Below, piece after piece: positions 1 through 8,370 of a stretch of 64,000 bases of DNA (position 1 is the first letter of the stretch; each line of letters begins with the position of its first letter). Where the stretch lies: the NCBI RefSeq assembly GCF_004214795.1, contig NZ_CP035928.1, forward strand, positions 434,001-498,000, written 5' to 3'. Below the pieces are notes generated by a model that worked only from the letters and a program-made list of their open reading frames with translations, did not search any database and was not told the origin of the DNA. The position numbers were made by a program, and so were the translations under genes. The stretch is from Malaciobacter pacificus (GTDB taxonomy: Bacteria > Campylobacterota > Campylobacteria > Campylobacterales > Arcobacteraceae).

Positions 1-441
1 CAAACAGAAGTAAATAGTGCAAAAAATACAATAGATTTTGAAAAAATTTTAAATAAAACAGATTTTACTCCAGCTTATGACTCATTAAAAACAGCAGTTA
101 TGGAATCAAGTTTTGGTGGAATGTTAGGCATGTTTGGAGGTGAAGCGGCACTTGAACCTTTAAAAGAGCCATTTATAAAAAAACTTCAAAAATCTATAAT
201 TGATATTACAAGTAGTGAAGCTTTTAATAAAGTTTTAGATGAGAGTTTAAAATCAGAAGATTTATCAAAAGATGTTCATAGTAAGTTAAGTGAAATTGTA
301 AGTTCAAGATTAGATGAATTAACGCCTAAAATGGTTAAACAAATAGTGCAAGATATGATAAAAGAACATCTTGGATGGCTTGTGATTTGGGGTGCAGTTT
401 TTGGTGGACTTATTGGGTTTGTTTCAACTTTAATAGTGTAG
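1..441 (+). CDS. DUF445-type membrane protein, C-terminal part (partial)
   Basis: The reading frame is open from the first base of the window, so the gene starts outside it. The first in-frame ATG, at 100, is internal. What is visible is a hydrophilic, probably helical stretch followed by a C-terminal membrane segment of about 20 residues with a glycine-rich GAVFGGLIGF core, close to the stop. This ending (amphipathic helices, then a final hydrophobic anchor) fits the DUF445/YheB-type family of inner-membrane proteins, whose function is unknown. The family call rests on the C-terminus alone. The gene ends just before a strong hairpin terminator and faces a convergent operon. Confidence 0.6.
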   Translation, partial: QTEVNSAKNTIDFEKILNKTDFTPAYDSLKTAVMESSFGGMLGMFGGEAALEPLKEPFIKKLQKSIIDITSSEAFNKVLDESLKSEDLSKDVHSKLSEIVSSRLDELTPKMVKQIVQDMIKEHLGWLVIWGAVFGGLIGFVSTLIV

Positions 442-463
442 CTCTTTATTTAGGCTTTATATG

Positions 464-494
464 AAAAATGTAGTATAGTTTTACTACATTTTTT
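464..494. terminator. Bidirectional intrinsic terminator between convergent genes
   Basis: A perfect 12-bp inverted repeat (AAAAATGTAGTA at 464-475 and TACTACATTTTT at 482-493) encloses a 6-base loop and has a T tract on the plus strand and A-rich sequence on the other side. It lies between the DUF445 gene and the convergent methyltransferase operon, so it can end transcription from both directions. Confidence 0.8.
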
Positions 495-540
495 ACTACA
501 AATTAAAAAAAGCCAATAGTTTTTGATAATAGTTGATTGA

Positions 541-2388
541 TTAATGATTTAAATATATATTATTAAAAAATTTATTTAGCTTGTCAATTTCTTTTTCATT
601 TAAAATATACTTTTTTTTCTCTTCTGTTAAGTCAGATATCCCAAAGTTTTTTATATAGTTTTTTCCAAGAGAAAAATAATTAGAAGCATAAGGTTTACTA
701 ATACTTTTTACATACAACCAAAAGATATCAGTTTTAAAAACTTGTTCTAATATTTTTAACTCTTCTTTAGTCTCTGCCATAGCAGCCATACCATTATAAA
801 AATATATATCTTCATTCTCTACAAAACAACTTTTAAACCCTTCTCTTGCCATTTGAGGGAATAGTAGTTTATATTTATATCTTTCTAAAGATTGGTTTCT
901 ACCAAAAGCATACCAATATTTATAATCTTTACCTTTACCTTTATCTCTATTAACTAATGCATCTTTATTAGATAATAAATAGTGGTAAGCAAAGGGATAG
1001 TCATTTATAAACTTATCTTCTGAAATCACATAAATTTGATTTTCTTCATTATACTCATATGGAAAAATAATTTTTTCAATAATATTATTAATTTTATCTG
1101 TTTTAACTAGTAAATTTGAATTAACAATATCTTTACAAATACTTTTTTCAATTTTAGTATTTTTATCTATGTAATAGTATTTTTTAGTATCTTTTATTGG
1201 TTTAAATATGAAAACATTGTTTTTTAATGTTGCTATACCACTTTTAGTGTTATATATTTCTCCAAAAGGAGTACCTACTTTTTCTATTTTATTTACTATA
1301 TTCTTATTTTTTAAATACCATCCTTTAGAAATTGATAAATCTATATATTTGTATTTTTCATAGATAATATTATTCTTTAAGCCTAATCTTTTTAAAGGAG
1401 TATATTTAACTGTCTCCGATTTTATATTTTTTAAAAAACAAATTGAAGTATAAGTCATTCTTGAGTTAAATATTTGCTCATGTTCAAAGTCAATGATTTT
1501 TAAATCAACTTGATTGTCACTGAAATATTTTCTTATTGCTCTACCATTAAGACTTTTTATAAAGGTATTAACTGTTATATATCCAAGTATACCTTTGGGC
1601 TTTAAAAGTTCATATCCAATTTGAAAAAATGGAATATATAGATCAGGGTGCCCTGTTTTACATGTACTCCAATTTTTCATTAGTTCTTTTGTTTCATTAT
1701 TCATATTTCTAGAACACACATAAGGTGGATTCCCTACTATAATATCAAAACCTTTATTTTCTCTAATTTTCTTATTTTCATCTTGCCATTTATATTCAAG
1801 AGAATCACCTACAAATAGGTTGAACTCAAATTCTTTAGTATCTTCACCATACTTTAATGCTAATAAAGATAGAAGGATTTTCGTTCTTTCAATACTATAC
1901 TTCTGAATATCAATACCAAAAATATTATCTCTAAATATACTTTTAAAAGACTTGTTTGTTAACTTTTTAATTTCTAAAGCTGAATCAATTAGAAACCCTC
2001 CACATCCACAAGCTATATCAGCTACTGTTATCTTTTTAGCAGAGTTTTTACTCACCGTTGAAAACACTTCTTCTATTATAAATTCTCTAATATCTTTTGG
2101 AGTATAAATAGCACCATTAACTAACTTATCTGATGGGGAAATTACAAACTCAAAAAATTCAACTAACTCTTCAAAATAATAGTGTTTATTGGATTCTTTA
2201 ATAAGTTCTAAGAACTGTATTAATATTCCATATTCTAATTCATCTTCATTAATTAAAAGGTTTTTAATTAGAAGGTTTTGAATATTTGTTATTTTATGCT
2301 GAATAACAAAAGATGAAACTAATAATCTATTTATAGAATATTCATCTGTTCCATAATCTTTTAGGAACTTACAAACTGACTGATTCAA
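541..2388 (-). CDS. Eco57I/TaqI-like N6-adenine DNA methyltransferase (last gene of defence-like operon)
   Basis: This 615-residue protein carries the SAM-binding motif I DIACGCGGFLI (residues about 124-134) and the catalytic NPPY motif (about 220-223), in the order used by gamma-class N6-adenine methyltransferases. The segment YTPKDIREFIIEEVF before motif I is typical of this group. The C-terminal half (about 350-615) looks like the target-recognition region of Eco57I/TaqI-like enzymes. I see no PD-(D/E)XK nuclease motif, so this is a methylase or part of a larger restriction system. The start is TTG, preceded by a TAGGTAA ribosome site about 9 bases upstream, and no good ATG exists nearby. 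Only 3 bases separate it from the upstream gene. Its joint action with the GHKL ATPase operon is inferred from context. Confidence 0.85.
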   Translation of the reverse strand: MNQSVCKFLKDYGTDEYSINRLLVSSFVIQHKITNIQNLLIKNLLINEDELEYGILIQFLELIKESNKHYYFEELVEFFEFVISPSDKLVNGAIYTPKDIREFIIEEVFSTVSKNSAKKITVADIACGCGGFLIDSALEIKKLTNKSFKSIFRDNIFGIDIQKYSIERTKILLSLLALKYGEDTKEFEFNLFVGDSLEYKWQDENKKIRENKGFDIIVGNPPYVCSRNMNNETKELMKNWSTCKTGHPDLYIPFFQIGYELLKPKGILGYITVNTFIKSLNGRAIRKYFSDNQVDLKIIDFEHEQIFNSRMTYTSICFLKNIKSETVKYTPLKRLGLKNNIIYEKYKYIDLSISKGWYLKNKNIVNKIEKVGTPFGEIYNTKSGIATLKNNVFIFKPIKDTKKYYYIDKNTKIEKSICKDIVNSNLLVKTDKINNIIEKIIFPYEYNEENQIYVISEDKFINDYPFAYHYLLSNKDALVNRDKGKGKDYKYWYAFGRNQSLERYKYKLLFPQMAREGFKSCFVENEDIYFYNGMAAMAETKEELKILEQVFKTDIFWLYVKSISKPYASNYFSLGKNYIKNFGISDLTEEKKKYILNEKEIDKLNKFFNNIYLNH

Positions 2389-2391
2389 ATT

Positions 2392-3129
2392 CTAATTACC
2401 TACCAATTGAGGGTATATATCTTTTGCATTCCAGCTTGAAGTAGTATTTTCTAAATGATTAACTACTGACTTGAAGTATGGTAATATAAAATCCTTTTGA
2501 TATTTAATAAGAATTTTTTTGTATCGCTTAATATTTTTAATTTTATTCCATATTTCAGGAAAAAAGTTTGATAAAATAAAATCTAAAACTAGTATTAATT
2601 CCATAGGATGATGCATAACTCTTGGAGCATCTAAAAACAGTGCTTGTCCAAAGTCTAGATTTGTAGTTTTATTATTCTCATCTTCTGTTAATCTATTCCC
2701 TCCAAATTGAAAGTGATATACTGGATGTGCCTGATGCCCTCCTTGGCTTACATTATGTTTATCAAAATGAACAGCATAGAGAAGTTTACTGCTTGAGTTA
2801 TTTTTATTTTTTCCTTTTATTACAATGTTTAATGAAAACTTTTTAAATGGATCAAGCCCATTTTCTAATCCTTGATTATCTCCTTCTATATCCATATCTA
2901 AAAATAATTCTAAGTTTGAAGCACTCTTTTTGTGTGATATTTTTTTAGGAAACTTACTATCTTTATTAATGTCTATTTTAAAAGGTAATAATGTATATTC
3001 AAAATTATTTACTTGGTTTAATTGATTACTAATTCTGTATAACTGTGATGAGTCAATACCTTCTGTAGTTAAAAGCTCTGCAATTTCTGATAAATCAGAT
3101 GCCATTTGAATAATGTATTCATTATTCAT
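2392..3129 (-). CDS. Unrecognised protein with conserved-looking His motifs (operon gene 3)
   Basis: I do not recognise this family. The ORF can begin at TTG 3144 or at ATG 3129. ATG is preferred because neither start has a clear ribosome site and the gene overlaps the upstream gene's end in either case. The N-terminal 100 residues are variable-looking. The middle holds closely spaced histidines: VHFDKH, then HPVYHFQFGG, then PRVMHHPMEL, followed by a hydrophobic helix ILVLDFILSNFF. The spacing suggests either a metal site or a catalytic fold with several His ligands, but this is speculation. There are no membrane segments or signal peptide. It is translationally coupled to the receiver-domain gene before it and the methyltransferase after it, so it probably acts in the same system. 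Confidence 0.6.
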   Translation of the reverse strand: MNNEYIIQMASDLSEIAELLTTEGIDSSQLYRISNQLNQVNNFEYTLLPFKIDINKDSKFPKKISHKKSASNLELFLDMDIEGDNQGLENGLDPFKKFSLNIVIKGKNKNNSSSKLLYAVHFDKHNVSQGGHQAHPVYHFQFGGNRLTEDENNKTTNLDFGQALFLDAPRVMHHPMELILVLDFILSNFFPEIWNKIKNIKRYKKILIKYQKDFILPYFKSVVNHLENTTSSWNAKDIYPQLVGN

Positions 3130-4204
3130 CGTTATACTTTTCAAGTTTAATATTTAATTTATTTTTATCAGAAGGGTGAACAACTATATTTTTCTTTTTT
3201 ATAACAGGTGATTGTGTTAACCAAGCCTCTAAAGAAATATATTCATATTCTTGCCACTCTTTAGGTTCTGAGCGAGTATATACTTTAAATCCTTCATGTG
3301 GATCAAGAGGTTTTTTTAATGCTTTACAAACAGTCCAGTAATCATAGCTTTCATTTTTTTCTATTAAACTTGGAACATTAAGATTCTTTAGTTTTAGATT
3401 TTCTTTTAAAATATTAACTCTTTCTTCTGCATCTAAGTATGATAAGTATGTTCCAGATATTTCATTAAATATTTTATCAACTTCAAACATCCACCATCTA
3501 TTCCATCCATCATGGAAAACACCTGTATATTTTGCTCTTTCAAATACTTCTTTAATTTTACTCCAGTCATTAGAACTATCTTTATCTATTCCTAATCTAG
3601 CTGCCAAATATTTCTCATTTATTAATATCCCTTTAGCATAAATAAGCTCTTTTAAAATCATTTGGGCATATTCATGGCTAGGAATATTTTCTCCACCCTC
3701 AAAACGTGAAAAGATTCTTGGGTCTAGATTTAATATATTAATATTTAAAAGCTTACTAAAATCTTTTTCTACAATAATCTGTTTATATCCATTTGCTAAA
3801 GAAATTAGTTTAGATTTTGCGTTAGGAGGAGTACTACCTTTAGTTAAGAACCTATCAAAGATGTTATTACTTGTTAAATCTTTGAAATATGTTGCCTTTA
3901 ATTTTAAATCTGTTGAAAATAGTACAATTGGTACATCTTTAACCGTAAGCTTTGAATCAGTAGATAAATCTCTTACATGTTGACCCCAAACTGAACCTGT
4001 AAAATTTGAATTCTTAGAAAACTCATCAGTTCTTAAATCTAAAAGTAATCCATCATAGTTATTTAAATTCTCTATAAAAAAATCTTTTGAATTAATTTCA
4101 TCAACATGTTTATATTCTATTAATAAATTTTCATCTTTTAAACCATCAGTAAATGAATCTACTGTTTCATTACTTTCATCATCAATATATAAATATTTAA
4201 TCAT
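3122..4204 (-). CDS. Receiver-domain protein with unrecognised C-terminal domain (operon gene 2)
   Basis: The first 125 residues form a response-regulator receiver: the acidic pair D8-D9, a phospho-acceptor candidate D56 in LLLDLRTDE, a Ser/Thr in VLFSTD, and the conserved lysine in FLTKG. There is a longer than usual loop after D56. The remaining 235 residues are not a known DNA-binding or enzymatic output domain I can name. They contain a helical segment with KYLAARLGI and aromatic-rich stretches such as DGWNRWWMFEVDK. The start ATG overlaps the stop of the upstream ATPase gene as ATGA, which argues for coupled translation. The receiver is a likely phosphorylation partner of the C-terminal kinase-like module of that ATPase. 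Confidence 0.7.
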   Translation of the reverse strand: MIKYLYIDDESNETVDSFTDGLKDENLLIEYKHVDEINSKDFFIENLNNYDGLLLDLRTDEFSKNSNFTGSVWGQHVRDLSTDSKLTVKDVPIVLFSTDLKLKATYFKDLTSNNIFDRFLTKGSTPPNAKSKLISLANGYKQIIVEKDFSKLLNINILNLDPRIFSRFEGGENIPSHEYAQMILKELIYAKGILINEKYLAARLGIDKDSSNDWSKIKEVFERAKYTGVFHDGWNRWWMFEVDKIFNEISGTYLSYLDAEERVNILKENLKLKNLNVPSLIEKNESYDYWTVCKALKKPLDPHEGFKVYTRSEPKEWQEYEYISLEAWLTQSPVIKKKNIVVHPSDKNKLNIKLEKYNDE

Positions 4205-6456
4205 ATTTTAAATCCTTCTTTATCCCAAGGTAATTCTACTCTAATTGTTGTTGAATAACCTTTTTTAGGTTCTTTTACAAATATTTTACCGCCATAACTA
4301 GTAATAATATCTCTAACAATTTTTAATCCTAGTCCTGTACCAGTCATTTCTTCATGTGTTTTTACAATCTTTCCAACGGGAACACTTGTTGTGTAAAATG
4401 CATTAAAAATTTTTTCTCTATTTTCTAGTTGTATACCATCACCATTATCTGAAAATTCCAAATAGACATTATTGTAAATTTTTCCACACTCTATAAATAT
4501 TTTACCATCTACTTTTGCTCTGTTAATTGCTTTACGAGAATTAGTATAGAAGTTAAATAAAATAGATGCCCATTCTGACTTATGCATTGGAATTGTATAT
4601 AAGTTATATCCATTGAATTTAGGTTCGATGAATTCTATGTTTCTTTTTGATATGTCTGCTTCTAAAGTGGATTGTAAAGCATGAACAACAGTTCTTAGTT
4701 CAATTGATTGTAATTCTTTTTGTACATTTTCAGAAAAAGCTTCATCGAAATATGATACATAAGTTGATAGTCCATCTAAGTGTTTTTTAATTCTTTCATT
4801 AACCTGCAAAGCATGTTCTAAAGAGGAGCTATTTTCAACATTCTTTATATCATGTTGTAGGGCACCTTGGTATTGTTTTATTTCATGAATAAACTCTCCA
4901 ATAGTTAAACCTAAAGCAGCTAGGATTCTTAAAAGGTTCATTTCCTTTATAAATTCTTTTTTCTGTTCTTTTTGTTCTTTTTGTGCATTTTCAAGATCTT
5001 GCGCTAATTCTATCAATTTATTTTGATTAATTGTTGGTTCTTTTTTTTGACTTTCGACAGAGGTATCAATTATTTCTTTTAATTCAATAATTGCATCATC
5101 AATTATTTCTTCTGGTTCTTTTTGCCAATCTTTATCATTTGTTCGTGTTTTCACACCTCTTTCTGCACCAATTTTAGTTACTGCATCTGTAAGTATCATA
5201 TACCCAAAATCAGTTAATTCTTCAAATGCTTCATTATCTAACAAGCCTTCCCTACTTGATGTCTCTTCAAATTGTTCACCATAATCGTTATTAACTTCTA
5301 TAAAACCAAAAAAATTTATATTACCGTGAACTGGAAGAACTGTTCTTCTTGCAATAGACTGATCTAACCCTAACCAATCATCATCTGATTCACCATAAGG
5401 TAAAACTCTAAAACCATTTCTATATAATCTTATTGCACCTTGCGTTTTGGCTTTTTCTCTAATTACTGTCTCAATTTGCTTTGGAATTAGTCCCTTGTTG
5501 TAAATAAAATAATATGCTTTTAGAGAAACATTCCTTAACACTTCAAATGGAGTTTCTTCGTTTAAACAAAAAGTCCTCTCTCTATATCCAAGCTTTGAAC
5601 TTTTTAATGTTAAATACATATATCCTTCATTATCAACTTTACCAGTAATCTCAGCTAAAGCATGTTTAAAAAACATGTTTTTTTCGTCAGCAATAATTGT
5701 TTTTTTGTTATTCTCTTGACTAATACATTTAAGTTTAAATCCTGGATCATCATTCTTTAAATCTTTTTTAGTTTTAGAAAGAGGAAAAGGCTGTAATACT
5801 TCAGAAGCATATCTATATACTCTTTGAATTTGTGCTTTAGTCCAGTTATCTCTTAACTGCTCTATAATTAATGTTGTACCTTCTTCTTTAGTCTTTTCAG
5901 TATATGAAATTTCATTAGTAATAGATAATAAGTCGAGATCACCAAGGAAGTTATCCCACTTAATAGTCACCTTTAATGCTTTATGAGAATCTTTTGTTTG
6001 TGTAATAATAGTTAGTTTCTTACCTAGTCTTTGAGCAGAAAAACGTCCAATACCTTTTTTCCCTGCTCGTTTTCTATTATATCGTGTAGACATGGGAAAG
6101 TGTAACTTTTCACTTGAAGATAGTCTCATAAAACCGTTAACTAACTGTTCTTTAGTCATACCTAACCCATTATCATCTATTTCTAAAGTACCTCCACCTA
6201 AAGAAGAGTCTTTAAATACAATATTAACATGGGTTGCATCTGCGTCATAGGCATTTTTTACTAATTCAGATACTGCTGTTTCATGTCTTGCAACAAGTTC
6301 CATTCCTAAACGGTTAATTATTCCTGCATCGACAGAAAATCTAACATTTTTTTCATCAAATTTCGATAGGCTATTGGATAATTCTAAAATTTTAGAATAG
6401 TTGTTAGGCTCATTTTTTAGAACTTCTTCTAGTTCTTTTCTTATTTTCTCTGGCAT
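4201..6456 (-). CDS. Double GHKL ATPase: N-terminal MORC/Hsp90-like module plus C-terminal histidine-kinase-like module
   Basis: This 751-residue protein contains two complete Bergerat-fold nucleotide sites. The N-terminal one has ELVKNAYDAD (about 64-73), DDNGLGM (94-100) and GKKGIGRF (132-139), as in Hsp90, MutL and MORC-like ATPases, followed by an S5-like region. A Glu/Lys/Gln-rich coiled coil (about 460-505) leads to a kinase-like half: IGEFIHEIKQ with candidate phospho-His H524, an N box FNFYTNSRKAI (about 634-644), DNGDGI (670-675) and GTGLGLKIV (706-714). Bacterial MORC relatives (paraMORCs) are known from restriction-modification neighbourhoods. Coupling to an active-looking kinase core and a separate receiver is the unusual part. 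The start is ATG with AGGAAT upstream. It is the first gene of the operon. Confidence 0.8.
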   Translation of the reverse strand: MPEKIRKELEEVLKNEPNNYSKILELSNSLSKFDEKNVRFSVDAGIINRLGMELVARHETAVSELVKNAYDADATHVNIVFKDSSLGGGTLEIDDNGLGMTKEQLVNGFMRLSSSEKLHFPMSTRYNRKRAGKKGIGRFSAQRLGKKLTIITQTKDSHKALKVTIKWDNFLGDLDLLSITNEISYTEKTKEEGTTLIIEQLRDNWTKAQIQRVYRYASEVLQPFPLSKTKKDLKNDDPGFKLKCISQENNKKTIIADEKNMFFKHALAEITGKVDNEGYMYLTLKSSKLGYRERTFCLNEETPFEVLRNVSLKAYYFIYNKGLIPKQIETVIREKAKTQGAIRLYRNGFRVLPYGESDDDWLGLDQSIARRTVLPVHGNINFFGFIEVNNDYGEQFEETSSREGLLDNEAFEELTDFGYMILTDAVTKIGAERGVKTRTNDKDWQKEPEEIIDDAIIELKEIIDTSVESQKKEPTINQNKLIELAQDLENAQKEQKEQKKEFIKEMNLLRILAALGLTIGEFIHEIKQYQGALQHDIKNVENSSSLEHALQVNERIKKHLDGLSTYVSYFDEAFSENVQKELQSIELRTVVHALQSTLEADISKRNIEFIEPKFNGYNLYTIPMHKSEWASILFNFYTNSRKAINRAKVDGKIFIECGKIYNNVYLEFSDNGDGIQLENREKIFNAFYTTSVPVGKIVKTHEEMTGTGLGLKIVRDIITSYGGKIFVKEPKKGYSTTIRVELPWDKEGFKI

Positions 6457-6740
6457 TAATATTCCTATAAAATATATGAAATGTATTTTATCTTATTTTA
6501 TATTTGATAATATAAAATCAATCATAAGAATTTATTAATTCTATTGTAATAATAAATATTTATATAAAAGTATTTGATTTTTAATAATAGTAATATTATA
6601 GACTTATAGTAAATTTTCATTTTGTATATAGTTTAAAAAATTGTCTACACTATCGGGGTCATTCCATTTCTTTATTGTCAAATAGATCTTCTAGCTGTTC
6701 AGTATATTCTCGAGTTAACATATCAGAATCTTTTTGATAT
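6457..6740. other. AT-rich intergenic stretch upstream of the defence-like operon
   Basis: This 284-base stretch is extremely AT-rich. It must contain the promoter of the four-gene minus-strand operon, but I cannot choose a single -35/-10 pair with confidence. Its right third carries the short coding-like remnant described separately. Confidence 0.5.
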
Positions 6741-6757
6741 TTAATATGTAAATCCAA
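6659..6757 (-). pseudogene. Short coding-like remnant or 20-32 codon ORF between operon and ATPase gene
   Basis: In one minus-strand frame, 6757 to the TGA at 6659-6661 reads as a hydrophilic, coding-like peptide containing LTREYTEQLEDLF. A TTG at 6755-6757 or an ATG at 6719-6721 could start it. The frame overlaps the 3' end of the ATPase gene in another register. It may be the tail of a gene lost when the adjacent island inserted. It is too short for a firm call. Confidence 0.3.
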
Positions 6758-7946
6758 ATAGCCAAAGAGGTAATTTATTTTTAAATCCAACTTCTATACT
6801 ATCCGCAACTACATAAGAGTTTTTAATACCTTTTATTTGTTCAAAACTTTTATTTTTGCCACCAATTTCAAAAGTATATTTTTCATCTACTAAGAAATCA
6901 CCTTTATCAACATAGTATATAGAACTATTAACACTAACTTGTGAAGCGAAGAAACTTTCTCTTAAAGTTCCTATTTTTGGTTCTAAACAAAGCGATGATA
7001 ACAGTGTTGTATTAGATAAATAAAGTTTATCAGGTTTTTGCATTGATTTAAATCGTTTGCCTTCAAATACAATATGTCTTAATAATTCTGCTTTATGAAG
7101 TAGTTCTATGTATTTGTATAGAGTAACTTTTGATAATCCAACTTTTTGTGCTAGGCTTTCAATACTAAGTTCAAGAGGATTTGACACACAAATACTTGTT
7201 AAAAGCTTTTTTAATGTACTTATTTTATCCCCTGAAATATTGTGAATTGAACCTAAATCAGTATGAAGAATAGTGTTAATTGTATCTAATACCATTTGTG
7301 TGTAACTATCTTTATTTTCAAAATAGAATGGATAAGCCCCAATCCTTAAATACTGCTCAAAGTGTTTTAAAATTTTTTCATTATCTAGCTTTTTAATAAT
7401 GTCATTTGCGATATCAACATGGTCTTTTAATACATGTTCCAATTTGTAAGAATCAAAGTTTTTATTTAACTTTAGTTCCAAAAATTCTTTAAACGATAAT
7501 ATTGGTAAATGATACATCCCGTATCTTCTTGTAAAACTAGGGTTTGTTAATTTGATTGTACTTGAACCTGAAAATAGAACTTTTACTTCTAAAAAATCAT
7601 ATATACTTTTTAGTTCTTGCTCAAAATCATTAGCTTCATGAACTTCATCTATCAAAATACATTTACCACCATAATTAACAAATTCTTGAACCAATTCAAA
7701 AAGAGATACACCTGCTAAATGTGGATGATCACATGAAATGTAAAGTACTTCATCACTTTTATATTCTAAAGCTTGTGCAACTTGAAGCAATAATGTTGTC
7801 TTACCTACACCCCTAGAGCCATAAACACCACTAAACTTTGATTCACTAGCTAATAATCTATCGTATAAAAAACGATGGTATTTGATAGTACTGTTTTGTA
7901 CTTTTTTGTTAGATAGTTCAAATAAGTTGTTTAGTAGACTTTTCAT
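6741..7946 (-). CDS. DUF4143-type AAA+ ATPase
   Basis: This 401-residue protein has a Walker A motif GSRGVGKTT (about 43-51), a Walker B ILIDEVHE (about 96-103) and a sensor-1-like FSGSS. A winged-helix segment (ELSIESLAQKVGLSKVTLY) lies in the C-terminal third, and the protein ends in the family-typical WLFGF. This architecture is that of the widespread AAA_14/DUF4143 ATPases, whose cellular role is unclear. They are common in accessory regions. The ATG start has AAAGGATAAT directly upstream. It is transcribed in the same direction as the methyltransferase operon but is separated from it by about 280 bases, so co-transcription is uncertain. Confidence 0.8.
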   Translation of the reverse strand: MKSLLNNLFELSNKKVQNSTIKYHRFLYDRLLASESKFSGVYGSRGVGKTTLLLQVAQALEYKSDEVLYISCDHPHLAGVSLFELVQEFVNYGGKCILIDEVHEANDFEQELKSIYDFLEVKVLFSGSSTIKLTNPSFTRRYGMYHLPILSFKEFLELKLNKNFDSYKLEHVLKDHVDIANDIIKKLDNEKILKHFEQYLRIGAYPFYFENKDSYTQMVLDTINTILHTDLGSIHNISGDKISTLKKLLTSICVSNPLELSIESLAQKVGLSKVTLYKYIELLHKAELLRHIVFEGKRFKSMQKPDKLYLSNTTLLSSLCLEPKIGTLRESFFASQVSVNSSIYYVDKGDFLVDEKYTFEIGGKNKSFEQIKGIKNSYVVADSIEVGFKNKLPLWLFGFTY

Positions 7947-8114
7947 TATTATCCTTTAGTAGTAAAGTTAATTAAACGATTATATCATTTTTTAGTTGAA
8001 ATATATAATCTATGTTAATAAAATACATATTTATATGTTTAATTAGGTAATCTTTGTATTTCATCAATTATGATTTAAAATATTTATTTAATCTTAAATT
8101 TGGTAGTGTATCTT

Positions 8115-8360
8115 ATGTATAAAGTAATAGTAAATAATCAATGTAATTGTTTTAAAAAAAGTGAGTTAGAAGTACATAGTGAATTTGAAAATGAAGAAGA
8201 TGCACTTAATTTCGCACTAAAAATGAATAAAATTATGAATAATGAGTTTTGTAAAAAACATTCATTTCAAGTCTTAAAAGTTTTTGATACATTTAGTATC
8301 TCTTTAGTTAAACCATTGGAAAAAGCACTTAAGTGTTGTGGTAGTGGTTGTTGTAAATAA
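8115..8360 (+). CDS. Small cysteine-rich protein with CCGSGCC tail
   Basis: This is an 81-residue protein of unknown function. Cysteines lie near the N-terminus (QCNC), in the middle (EFCKKH) and in the C-terminal CCGSGCC. Such a cluster suggests metal binding or redox chemistry, which is inference. A longer version from TTG 8100 is possible, but ATG 8115 is preferred. It has no signal peptide or membrane segment, so it should be cytoplasmic. It sits 10 bases before the ChaN-like lipoprotein gene and is probably co-transcribed with it, which would fit a role in metal or haem handling. Confidence 0.65.
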   Translation: MYKVIVNNQCNCFKKSELEVHSEFENEEDALNFALKMNKIMNNEFCKKHSFQVLKVFDTFSISLVKPLEKALKCCGSGCCK

Positions 8361-8370
8361 AAGAGGATAG

